Source: Micromonospora phaseoli (GTDB taxonomy: Bacteria > Actinomycetota > Actinomycetes > Mycobacteriales > Micromonosporaceae). From it: 64,000 nt of DNA. This document shows positions 16,723-25,773 of the stretch, piece after piece (position 1 is the first letter of the stretch; each line of letters begins with the position of its first letter). The notes below the pieces were generated by a model that saw only the letters and a list, made by a program, of their open reading frames with translations, was not told the origin of the DNA and did not search any database. The DNA lies in contig NZ_FNYV01000002.1 in assembly GCF_900109115.1 (NCBI RefSeq), positions 620,001-684,000 on the forward strand, given 5' to 3'. The position numbers and the translations under genes are program-made.

Positions 16723-17661
16723 ATGCCGAGCACGATTCCGGGTCTGGGCCAACCGCGCGGGCCGCGGTTCGTCTCCCCCGACCTGTCATCCGCCGACCAC
16801 CCGGCCCTGACCGGCACGTCTGCCGCGCCCACGGTCGCACCGGCCGGACCGGACACGGCGGGGTACGGGCCGGACAGCGCGCCGGGGCGCTCCGGCGAAC
16901 CGACCGGCGGCTCACCACGCTGGCCCCGGATGCTGCTGGCCGGGCTGACCCTGATGGCCGTGTCGGCCGGTACCGGCGGCGTCGCCGGACATCTGGCCTC
17001 GGGTGGGGCACCGGAGGCCGCCCTGGGTGCCGCACCGGCCGGCCCGGCAACGGGCCCCGGCGGCGACCTGGTCGCCGCCGCCGACCAGGTGCTGGCCGGG
17101 GTGGTGTCGGTGCGGGTCTCGACCGGCGGGCGGGGCGCCTCCGGTTCCGGCTTCCTGATCGACGAGCGCGGACACGTGGTCACCAACGACCACGTCGTGG
17201 CCCGTGGCGGCACCATCCACGTGGTCGGCCAGGACGGCCGGCGGCTCACCGCACGATTGGTCGGCCGCGACCCGGGTACGGACATCGCTGTGCTGCGCGT
17301 CGATCCGGGTAGCGGGCTGCGCCCGCTGCCGCTGGCACCGACCGGTCAGACCCAGGTCGGCGAGCCGGTGCTGGCCGTCGGTTCCCCGCTCGGGCTCTCC
17401 GGCACGGTGACCGCCGGGATCGTCAGCGCCCTGGCCCGGCCGGTACGGCTCGGCGGCGGTGCCCGGCAACCGGCGGTGCAGACCGACGCGTCGATCAACC
17501 CCGGCAATTCGGGCGGCCCGTTGGTGAACGGCCGAGGTGAGGTGGTCGGCGTCAACACGGCCATCGCCACACTGGAGGGCAGCGGCAACATCGGGATCGG
17601 TTTCGCCATCCCGGTCGACCGCGCGGCACAGGTGGCACAGGGGCTGATCGCGAGGGGATGA
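16723..17661 (+). CDS. HtrA-like trypsin-family serine protease without PDZ
   Basis: A 312-residue protein: disordered Pro/Gly-rich N-terminus (1-65), one membrane helix (about 69-88), then an S1C protease domain with a full triad, His157 (TNDHVV), Asp187 (GTDIAVL) and Ser263 (GNSGGP). It ends right after the protease domain, so the PDZ domain usual in HtrA/DegP is absent. The protease faces outward. It is 27 bases after the VWA gene and seven before the response regulator, suggesting one transcript linking envelope quality control with the two-component pair. Confidence 0.9.
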   Translation: MPSTIPGLGQPRGPRFVSPDLSSADHPALTGTSAAPTVAPAGPDTAGYGPDSAPGRSGEPTGGSPRWPRMLLAGLTLMAVSAGTGGVAGHLASGGAPEAALGAAPAGPATGPGGDLVAAADQVLAGVVSVRVSTGGRGASGSGFLIDERGHVVTNDHVVARGGTIHVVGQDGRRLTARLVGRDPGTDIAVLRVDPGSGLRPLPLAPTGQTQVGEPVLAVGSPLGLSGTVTAGIVSALARPVRLGGGARQPAVQTDASINPGNSGGPLVNGRGEVVGVNTAIATLEGSGNIGIGFAIPVDRAAQVAQGLIARG

Positions 17662-17668
17662 CTGGAAC

Positions 17669-18364
17669 ATGCGGCTGCTCGTGGTGGAGGACGAGGAAGA
17701 CCTGGCCGGCGCGTTGCGGGTCGGGCTGGTCCGCGCCGGTTACGCCGTCGACCTCGCCGTCGACGCGGCGCAGGCGTACGAGTTGTTGCTGGTCAACGCG
17801 TACGACCTGATGTTGCTGGACGTCAACCTGCCCGACGTCGACGGGTTCGCGGTGTGCCGGGCGATCCGCTCGGGCGAGGTGCAGGTGGCCGGCGGGCAGG
17901 ACCTGCGGGTGCTGATGCTCACCGCCCGCAACGCGCTGGGCGACCGGGTCCGTGGCCTCGACGAGGGTGCGGACGACTACCTGGTGAAACCGTTCGCGCT
18001 GGTCGAGCTGCTGGCGCGGGTGCGGGCGCTGCTGCGCCGGGACACCGGCGGCACCGGGGTGGTGCTGACCGTGGGCGCGTTGACCCTGGACGTGGCACGG
18101 CACGAGGCCCGCCGGGGCAGCCGGCAGCTGCACCTGACGCGCAAGGAGTTCGGGGTACTGGAGTACCTGATGACCCGCCCCGGGCTGGTGGTGCCGGCGG
18201 AGGAGCTGCTGGAGCACGTCTGGGACGCAAACGCCGACCCGTTCACCGAGACCGTCCGGGTCACCGTGGGTACCCTGCGTCGGAAACTCACCGGTGGCGA
18301 CGACGATCCGGCGATCGAGACGGTCGTCGGGCGCGGGTACCGGCTACGGGAGGTGCCGGCATGA
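17669..18364 (+). CDS. OmpR-family response regulator
   Basis: A 231-residue two-component regulator. The receiver domain (1-125) has acidic pocket EDEED, phospho-acceptor Asp51 (LLDVNLP), Thr in MLTA and Lys107 (VKPF); the winged-helix DNA-binding domain (about 135-228) ends with the typical VGRGYRLRE. It overlaps its kinase by ATGA and follows the protease gene closely. Confidence 0.95.
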   Translation: MRLLVVEDEEDLAGALRVGLVRAGYAVDLAVDAAQAYELLLVNAYDLMLLDVNLPDVDGFAVCRAIRSGEVQVAGGQDLRVLMLTARNALGDRVRGLDEGADDYLVKPFALVELLARVRALLRRDTGGTGVVLTVGALTLDVARHEARRGSRQLHLTRKEFGVLEYLMTRPGLVVPAEELLEHVWDANADPFTETVRVTVGTLRRKLTGGDDDPAIETVVGRGYRLREVPA

Positions 18365-19584
18365 GGCCAGGTGTGGGCATGAGCGTCTTCCGGTCTATCC
18401 GGTTCCGGCTGACGGTGCTCTACTCGACGCTGCTGTTCGCGCTGGCCGGCGCCGGCCTGGCGGTGGCCTACGTGGCGGTCGACCGGGCGGTCGATCCGAA
18501 GCCCATCACCAAGCGGTACGAGGCGCAGCTGGTCAAGCTCAAGGCCGACGGGCGTACGGTGCCGACCGGCACCACCCTGGAGGTGGCCGAGGTTCAGCAG
18601 ATCGAGGACGAGGTGAACCTGCGGCTGTTGCAGACCGTCCGGGACTACTCGCTGATCGCCCTGGGCGGACTCTTCGTGGCCAGCCTCGGCATCGGCTGGG
18701 TGCTCTCCGGCCGGGCGTTGCGCCCGGCGGGTGCGATCGCCCGCACCGCGCGGGAGATCCAGGCCACCGACCTGTCCCGCCGGATTCAGCTGACCGGCCC
18801 GCGAGACGAACTGCGCGACCTCGGCGACACCATCGACTCCATGCTGGATCGGCTGGACCACGCCTTCAACGCCCAGCGGCAGCTCATCGACGACGCCTCA
18901 CACGAGCTGCGCAGCCCGTTGGCGATCATCCGGGCCAACCTGGACGCCTCGCTGACCGCACCGGAGGCGAGCGAGCAGGAGCGCAGCACTGCGGTGGCGA
19001 CGATCGACCGGGCCACCACACGGATGTCGCGGCTGGTCGAGGACCTGCTGGCCACCGCCCGCCGGGACGCCGACGCGATCTCCGACACCGACGTGGACCT
19101 CAGCACCGTCGCCCGCGAGGCGGGTGAGGACTTCGGCTCGCTGGCCGCCGGGCGTGGACTACGCATCCGGTACGCGCTCGGGTCTGATCTCGCGCTCATC
19201 GGCGATCCCGACGCGCTGCGCCGGGCCGCGGGCAACCTGCTGTCCAACGCGGTACGCCTCTCGCCGCTGGGCGGGGCGATCAACGTGGCGACCGGCCGGA
19301 CGGGCGACTGGTTGTGGTTGGCCGTTGCTGACGAGGGGCCGGGCATCGCCGAGGCCGACCAGTCGCGGGTCTTTGACCGGTTCTGGCGCGGCGAGGCCGG
19401 TCGGGGTGGTTCCGGCGACCGGCGGACCGGGCTGGGGTTGGCCATCGTCCGGCAGATCGTCGAGTCGCACGGCGGCCAGGTAGCGGTCTTCTCCCGCCCG
19501 GGAGCGGGCAGCACCTTCGTGCTGTGGCTGCCGCCCCCAGCCCGCACCGACGACACCCCCCCACCCCCCACCTCCCCCCTCTAA
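18361..19584 (+). CDS. Sensor histidine kinase (HAMP-HisKA-HATPase)
   Basis: A 407-residue kinase with two membrane helices (about 16-40 and 97-117) around a short 55-residue sensor loop, HAMP (about 117-170), H-box DASHELRSP with phospho-His181, N-box NLLSNAVRLSP, and G-boxes DEGPGIA and GLGLAIV. The small sensor domain suggests detection of membrane or envelope change rather than a large ligand. ATG 18361 overlaps the regulator stop. The 3' end runs into an extreme C-rich tract. Confidence 0.94.
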   Translation: MRPGVGMSVFRSIRFRLTVLYSTLLFALAGAGLAVAYVAVDRAVDPKPITKRYEAQLVKLKADGRTVPTGTTLEVAEVQQIEDEVNLRLLQTVRDYSLIALGGLFVASLGIGWVLSGRALRPAGAIARTAREIQATDLSRRIQLTGPRDELRDLGDTIDSMLDRLDHAFNAQRQLIDDASHELRSPLAIIRANLDASLTAPEASEQERSTAVATIDRATTRMSRLVEDLLATARRDADAISDTDVDLSTVAREAGEDFGSLAAGRGLRIRYALGSDLALIGDPDALRRAAGNLLSNAVRLSPLGGAINVATGRTGDWLWLAVADEGPGIAEADQSRVFDRFWRGEAGRGGSGDRRTGLGLAIVRQIVESHGGQVAVFSRPGAGSTFVLWLPPPARTDDTPPPPTSPL

Positions 19585-19612
19585 CCCCACCCCCCACCCC
19601 CACCCCCACCCG
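19556..19612 (-). repeat. C-rich tract (G-runs on minus strand)
   Basis: About 57 bases almost wholly of C runs (4-7 C) separated by single A or T spans the kinase stop codon. The minus strand carries at least six runs of four or more G with one- to three-base spacers, a classical G-quadruplex pattern. Confidence 0.75.
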
Positions 19613-19618
19613 CGCGTC

Positions 19619-19686
19619 GATCATGCAGTTGTGGTTGCCGTTTCGCCCGCTTCACACCTTGTGTCAGGTGCCACAACTGCATGATC
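19619..19686. repeat. Intergenic inverted repeat, GATCATGCAGTTGTGG family
   Basis: Perfect 16-bp arms GATCATGCAGTTGTGG (19619-19634) and its complement (19671-19686) around a 36-base loop that can pair further. Unlike the local base composition. Likely a dispersed palindromic element serving as terminator for the two-component operon. Confidence 0.75.
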
Positions 19687-19829
19687 GCGCGAGAGCGGGT
19701 GGGGTCGGCGGGTTATCTGTCATGCAAATGTCACGCAACCGTGCGGGTGGCTCCAAGGTCGTTGCGCAAGGTAATGGTCGATCGGGACGGCGCGTCGGGT
19801 CACCGACGTCGACGACGAAGGAGACCGCT

Positions 19830-20135
19830 GTGGTGATGCCGTGGCCTTGGCCGATGCCCGACGACCACTCCTTCCGCGCGCTCTGGGACGAGCCGCAGGA
19901 CCACGACGAGGACGTCCGTCTCGCCGCGCTGGTCGCCCAGCGGCTCAGCGCCGACTGGACGACCCGACGGCAGCAGATCACGGTGATGGTGCAGAACCGG
20001 GTCGTGATCCTCACCGGACTGGTCGCCGGCGCCGAGACCCGTCGGGCGGCCGGCGAGCTGGCCTGGGACATCGAGGGTGTGGTGGACGTCTGCAACGCCC
20101 TGCGGCTCGTCGGTCACCGGCGCGGACGCCGCTGA
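19830..20135 (+). CDS. BON-domain protein
   Basis: A 101-residue protein with one BON domain (about 30-95): DVRLAALVAQRL, then ITVMVQNRVVILTGLV and ELAWDIEGVVDVCNAL. BON modules are small phospholipid- or ligand-binding folds in osmotic or envelope stress proteins. Start chosen at GTG 19830 because AAGGAGA (19818-19824) lies six bases before it; GTG 19833 and ATG 19836 are in-frame alternatives. No signal peptide, so it is probably cytosolic. Confidence 0.85.
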   Translation: MVMPWPWPMPDDHSFRALWDEPQDHDEDVRLAALVAQRLSADWTTRRQQITVMVQNRVVILTGLVAGAETRRAAGELAWDIEGVVDVCNALRLVGHRRGRR

Positions 20136-20140
20136 ACTCC

Positions 20141-20181
20141 GGCCCGTTCGCAGCGCCCGGCACCGGTGCTGCGGGCGGGCC
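20141..20181. terminator. Bidirectional terminator between convergent genes
   Basis: A 14-bp stem (20141-20154 with 20168-20181, two G-T wobbles) between the BON gene and the minus-strand STAS gene. Confidence 0.55.
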
Positions 20182-20195
20182 GGACAGCCGCAGCA

Positions 20196-20744
20196 TCAAC
20201 GGTCGGTTTGAAGTCCCGCGAGCGCCTCGGCCCGGCTGCCCACGACCGGGAACACCTCGTCGAGGCGGGTGACCTGCAGGACCTGACGGATCAGCGGCGA
20301 GGTCGCCACGACGCAGAGCGACGCGCCGCGTTCGGCGGCGGCCCGGTGGGCACGAACGAGCAGCCCGAGGGCGGTGGAGTCGACAAGGTCCGTCCGGGCG
20401 AGGTCCACCAGGACATGTCCGCCCATGTCGGCCGCGTGCCGCAGAGCTATCCGCAGGGTGTCGCCGGTGTCGAGGTCGACGTCGCCCGCGACGGTCACCA
20501 CGGTCACGTCACCGAGGTGCTCGATGCCGAGGATGCCACCGGGCATCCCGCCCGAGGCCGGGCCGAGGCGGGTGCAGTGCGCGCAACGGTGCGGCCCGTC
20601 GGACAGCGGGGAGCCGCTCCAGCCGTACTCGGACACCAGTGGCCACACCACCTCACCATCGGAGGGCACTCGGGGCCCAGCGACGGTGTCACCGCAGTTG
20701 TCGCAGGTCAAGCTGACCAGGTGGTCATCCAGGACGACGGCCAT
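20196..20744 (-). CDS. Zinc-ribbon + STAS anti-anti-sigma-like protein
   Basis: A 182-residue protein. The N-terminal 70 residues hold two CxxC pairs (CDNC and CAHC) about 45 residues apart, a probable zinc ribbon; the C-terminal 105 residues are a STAS domain with the switch motif LVDSTALGLL, whose Ser is the usual phosphorylation site of SpoIIAA/RsbV-type antagonists. ATG 20744 follows AAGGAG at seven bases; the longer frame to 20819 lacks a ribosome site. No anti-sigma kinase is adjacent. The zinc module fused to STAS is unusual and may sense redox or metal state. Confidence 0.85.
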   Translation of the reverse strand: MAVVLDDHLVSLTCDNCGDTVAGPRVPSDGEVVWPLVSEYGWSGSPLSDGPHRCAHCTRLGPASGGMPGGILGIEHLGDVTVVTVAGDVDLDTGDTLRIALRHAADMGGHVLVDLARTDLVDSTALGLLVRAHRAAAERGASLCVVATSPLIRQVLQVTRLDEVFPVVGSRAEALAGLQTDR

Positions 20745-20956
20745 GGCGTGCTCCTTCCCAGGTCGGAGGGGTTGATCCCCCACCTTGCCGGCGTCAGGTG
20801 GCGGGCATCGCGCGGACACGTGACGGTTGGGTGACGAATCGGCTTCCTGCTGCTGGCGGGTCGGATGGGTGACCAGAGGGCGACGTTCCTCGTCCGCTTT
20901 GAGACGATAGGCGTAGAGAGATCAACCGATCACTGCGCGCGACGGGAGGTCGCCGG

Positions 20957-22063
20957 ATGCGAGCTGGACTGCCTACCGACGAACCGGTCGGCACGCTGGA
21001 AGTGGTACACCGCTTCCGGGGCCCGATGCCGACCGGAGTGACCGTCTCACACCGCGGGCGGATCTTCGTCAACTTTCCGCGCTGGGGCGACGAGGTCCCG
21101 GCGACCGTGGTGGAGTTGCGCCGCGGACGTGAGGTCCCCTTCCCCGACCTGGAGTGGAACACGCCGTCCGGTAATGACGACGAGTCGGCGTTCGTGTCGG
21201 TGCAGAGCGTGGTGGTCGACCCCACCGACCGGCTCTGGGTGCTCGACACCGGCAGCCCGTTGTTCCAGCCGACCTCGCCCGGCGGGCCCAAGCTGGTCCG
21301 GGTCGACCTGAGGACCGACACCGTCGCTCAGGTGATCACCTTCCCGCCCGACGTGGTGCTGCCCACGTCGTACCTCAACGATGTGCGCTTCGACCTGCGG
21401 CGCGGGGAGGCGGGGCTGGCGTACATCACCGACTCCGCCGATGGGGCCCCCAATGCGATCATCGTGGTCGACCTGGCCAGCGGGGTGTCGTGGCGGCGAC
21501 TCAACGACCACCCGTCCACCAAGGCGGAGTCACTGGCGAATTTCCGCCCGGTGGTCGAGGGGCGGCCGTTCATGGTCCGCCCGCCGGACGGACCGCCTCA
21601 GCCGGTCGGCGTCGGCGCAGACGGCATCGCGATCTCCGCCGACGGTGCCCGGCTGTACTACTGCGCCCTCGCCACCCGCCGCTGGTACAGCGTCGCCACC
21701 GACGCCCTGGCCGACCGCGCACGCAGCGAGGACGCCGTCGCCGCGACCGTCGTCGACGAGGGGGACAAGGGCGGTGGCGCCGACGGCCTGGAATCCGACG
21801 ACGCCGGCCGGCTCTACCTGACCAACTACGAGCACAACGCGGTGCTGCGCCGCCGCCCCGACGGCGAGTACGAGACGGTGGTGCACGACGCCCGTCTGCT
21901 CTGGCCGGACACCCTGAGCGTGGCCACCAACCGACATCTCTACGTCATCGCCAACCAGGTGCACCGCCAGCCGGCGTTCAACCGCGGTCGGGACCTGCGG
22001 CGCAAGCCGTACGCCCTGTTCCGCACCCGCATCGACGCCGGGCCCGTGCTGCTCCGGCCCTGA
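20957..22063 (+). CDS. Major royal jelly / Yellow family protein
   Basis: A 368-residue six-bladed propeller protein. Typical family stretches are WVLDTGSP, LVRVDLRTDTV, SYLNDVRFD, AYITDSADGAPNAIIVVDL and GADGIAISADGARLYYCAL. Bacterial members are often annotated as gluconolactonase- or L-dopachrome-tautomerase-like, but catalysis is unproven. There is no signal peptide. ATG 20957 follows GGGAGG at seven bases. A standalone gene. Confidence 0.85.
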   Translation: MRAGLPTDEPVGTLEVVHRFRGPMPTGVTVSHRGRIFVNFPRWGDEVPATVVELRRGREVPFPDLEWNTPSGNDDESAFVSVQSVVVDPTDRLWVLDTGSPLFQPTSPGGPKLVRVDLRTDTVAQVITFPPDVVLPTSYLNDVRFDLRRGEAGLAYITDSADGAPNAIIVVDLASGVSWRRLNDHPSTKAESLANFRPVVEGRPFMVRPPDGPPQPVGVGADGIAISADGARLYYCALATRRWYSVATDALADRARSEDAVAATVVDEGDKGGGADGLESDDAGRLYLTNYEHNAVLRRRPDGEYETVVHDARLLWPDTLSVATNRHLYVIANQVHRQPAFNRGRDLRRKPYALFRTRIDAGPVLLRP

Positions 22064-22167
22064 CCACCGCCCACCTCGATCGGGTGGTCGTACCGCCCGC
22101 TCGGGGTGAGCGGCCGCGTTGCCCACGTAGCGTCGGGGAGCAATGCCGACGAGGTGAGGAGCGGGTC

Positions 22168-22338
22168 GTGACCGAGCCGGAGGAAGAGCGCGAGAAGAGC
22201 GCGAAGACCGATCCGGTGCTGTTCTCCCCCGACGGCGACCCGCACCACAACCTGGCGCAGGCGCCCCAGCCCGACGAACACCTCCCGGTGACGTTCTCCC
22301 ACGACGGTGAGACCGACGTGATCGACGGCGACCAGTAG
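22168..22338 (+). CDS. Small acidic hypothetical protein
   Basis: A 56-residue protein rich in Asp, Glu and Pro, with no hydrophobic segment. GTG 22168 has ribosome site GAGGAG (22156-22161) six bases upstream. The repeated pattern LFSPDGDP / TFSHDGET suggests a short internal duplication. It ends four bases before the convergent GT87 gene. Family unknown to me. Confidence 0.6.
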   Translation: MTEPEEEREKSAKTDPVLFSPDGDPHHNLAQAPQPDEHLPVTFSHDGETDVIDGDQ

Positions 22339-22342
22339 GACG

Positions 22343-23983
22343 TCAGGACGGCGACCGGGCGGCGGCCAGCTCGTCGGCGTACTCGGCCAGCGGGCGCCCG
22401 TCCGCGGCGTAGGCGACCAGCCGGCCGTGGACCATGGTGGCCGAACGGAACGAGAACGTCCGGACGCCCGGATAGGCGGCCAGCAGCGGAATCGTGCGGG
22501 GCGGGCCGCCGGGAGCGGAGTGGTAGTCGAGCCGGGCCACGTGATCGGCGACCACGCCGTTGACCCGTACCTTGGTCTTCTCGCTCCGGGTGTCGAAGGT
22601 GACCGGCGCGTCGGTGCCGTAACGGACGCACTCCACCGGCCCGCGGCACACGAAGAAGTAGCGCGGGTTGGCCACGTCCGCCAGGCGGTACGCCTTGAAG
22701 GTCGGATCCGCGCCGGCGGGCAGCGGCTGCACGGCGAAGAACGCCAGCACGCCGAGGGACGCGACGGCCGCGCGCAGCCACGCCCGGCGGCTGGTGGCCG
22801 GAGGCCCCGGTCGGCCGGCAACGACCGCGACCGCGCCGAAACCCGCCACGCAGAGCACGCCCACGCCGAGCGTACGGGCGTTCTCGAAGAGGAACTGCAC
22901 CCCGGGCCGAGTCGAGACGGGACCCAGGACCGCACCCAGCGACAGCACCATGCTGGCCAGCAGGGCGACCCCGGCCAACCGCCGGGTCACCCCGACGGAA
23001 CCGACCAGCAGCATCGCCGCCAGCACCGTCCACACCTGGTGGTGTGTCCAGGAGACCGGGGACGCGGCGACGGTGGCGCAGCCGACCAGCACCGCGGCGT
23101 GTCCGGGGTGGCCCTGCCCGGCCAGCCGCCGGGCCCGCAGCAGCGCCAGCGCGCAGATGCCGGCGACCAGGGCGGCCCAGACCAACGGCAGGGACCGCTC
23201 GTCCATGCCGAGCCGCAGCAGCATCCCGTGTACGGACTGGTTGCCCAACGACGCCAGGTTGCCGATCCGGGAGGTCTGCGCCACCGTGCCCGCCCAGTAG
23301 GTCAGGCTCTCCGTCGGCAGAAACACCAGTGCGAGCGCGCCGCAGGCGACGAAGGTGGCGCTCGCGCGAGCCGCGTCGCGGTAACGCCCGCAGGCCAGGA
23401 AGTAGAGCACGAACAGCAACGGCGTGAGCTTGATCGCGGCGGCCACCCCGATCAGCACCCCACGCACCCGCGAGGGCGCAGCCGTGCCGTCGAGCAGCGC
23501 CATCAGCACGATGAAGATGCTCACCTGGCCGAATCGCAGGTTGCTCTGCACCGGCGCGGAGAGCATCAGGATCGTGGCGACCGCCGCGACCAGGACGGGT
23601 GTCGACATCCGGGCGCGCGCCGCGCCCTGGTCCGGGCGCCGGGCCGGCGCCACGGTGTGACCGGCTGCCAGCGCGCGACCGACCGGTACCGCGATGGCGA
23701 CCACGGCCGCGCAGGTAGCCGCCAGCCAGAGCGCCTCGACCACGCCGAGCGGCAGGGCGGTGATCGGCCACAGGACCAGGGCCGCGAACGGCGGGTAGGT
23801 GAACGGTCCCCCGTTGTCCGCCACGTACTCGTACAGCGGACGGCCGGCCCGCAGGTCGGCCAACGCCCCGTGGTAGATGTGCAGGTCGGACAGGCGGTCG
23901 GAGCGTCGGAGCACCAACGCGATGGAGACCAGCGCGGCCAGTGAGAAACCCGCCCACAGCAGTCCTACCCGACGAGCCCGCAT
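22343..23983 (-). CDS. GT87-family polyprenyl-phosphate-dependent glycosyltransferase
   Basis: A 546-residue membrane protein with about ten helices. Early loop residues DLHIYHGALADLRAGRPLYEY and GGPFTYPPFAAL, and VGVAAAIKLTPLLFVLYFL, are characteristic of GT87 (PimE-like mannosyltransferases), which use polyprenyl-phosphate sugars to build glycolipids or cell-wall glycans. A non-membrane C-terminal tail of about 130 residues is extracellular by position. ATG 23983 is chosen because the frame upstream to 24199 is Arg/Ala-rich and overlaps the divergent esterase promoter; the ribosome site is weak. I see no confident promoter in the 23984-24198 gap. Confidence 0.85.
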   Translation of the reverse strand: MRARRVGLLWAGFSLAALVSIALVLRRSDRLSDLHIYHGALADLRAGRPLYEYVADNGGPFTYPPFAALVLWPITALPLGVVEALWLAATCAAVVAIAVPVGRALAAGHTVAPARRPDQGAARARMSTPVLVAAVATILMLSAPVQSNLRFGQVSIFIVLMALLDGTAAPSRVRGVLIGVAAAIKLTPLLFVLYFLACGRYRDAARASATFVACGALALVFLPTESLTYWAGTVAQTSRIGNLASLGNQSVHGMLLRLGMDERSLPLVWAALVAGICALALLRARRLAGQGHPGHAAVLVGCATVAASPVSWTHHQVWTVLAAMLLVGSVGVTRRLAGVALLASMVLSLGAVLGPVSTRPGVQFLFENARTLGVGVLCVAGFGAVAVVAGRPGPPATSRRAWLRAAVASLGVLAFFAVQPLPAGADPTFKAYRLADVANPRYFFVCRGPVECVRYGTDAPVTFDTRSEKTKVRVNGVVADHVARLDYHSAPGGPPRTIPLLAAYPGVRTFSFRSATMVHGRLVAYAADGRPLAEYADELAAARSPS

Positions 23984-24198
23984 GGACAGAGAGTAGAAGT
24001 TCGGTACCGCTCGCCGCAGCCTCGCCGCCGCTCGCCGCTGTGCCGCCGCCGCTCGGCGCGGTACTACCGCCGCGCCCTGTCGCGCGCTCCGGAACGCCAC
24101 GACAATCATCAATGTTCCTGAGCCGGACGAGTTGGGGCATCGGGCAGCCCTCGATCGGAACGTCGCCCTGTCCACTCTCCGTCCGGAGGACTTGTTCA

Positions 24199-25524
<1,326 letters not shown>

Positions 25525-25650
25525 CCAACCTGGCGCCGCCCCCATACGACGCCATCAGTGCCGGTGCTCGCGCGGCCTCCCGCCGCACGGGCACCGGCCG
25601 CGGCAGGGCGGCCACCGCACTGGCGGCGGTGGGACGCGCGCCGACACCCG

Positions 25651-25679
25651 TTGGCTTTATCGAGGCATCTCGATATATT
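25651..25679 (+). promoter_or_regulatory. Promoter with embedded operator before the RICIN/beta-helix gene
   Basis: TTGGCT (25651-25656), 17-bp spacer and TATATT (25674-25679) form a good housekeeping-type promoter. The spacer contains a perfect palindrome ATCGAG-GCAT-CTCGAT (25659-25674). A second palindrome AAGCGCTT, LacI-operator-like, lies at 25694-25701 near +10. Confidence 0.65.
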
Positions 25680-25773
25680 TGACCAGATCAGGAAAGCGCT
25701 TGCCCTCCGTCCGGTCGCCACGTGCCACTCCGGCAGGCGCTCCACCACCGACCCGCACCCGGAGGAACCTCTG

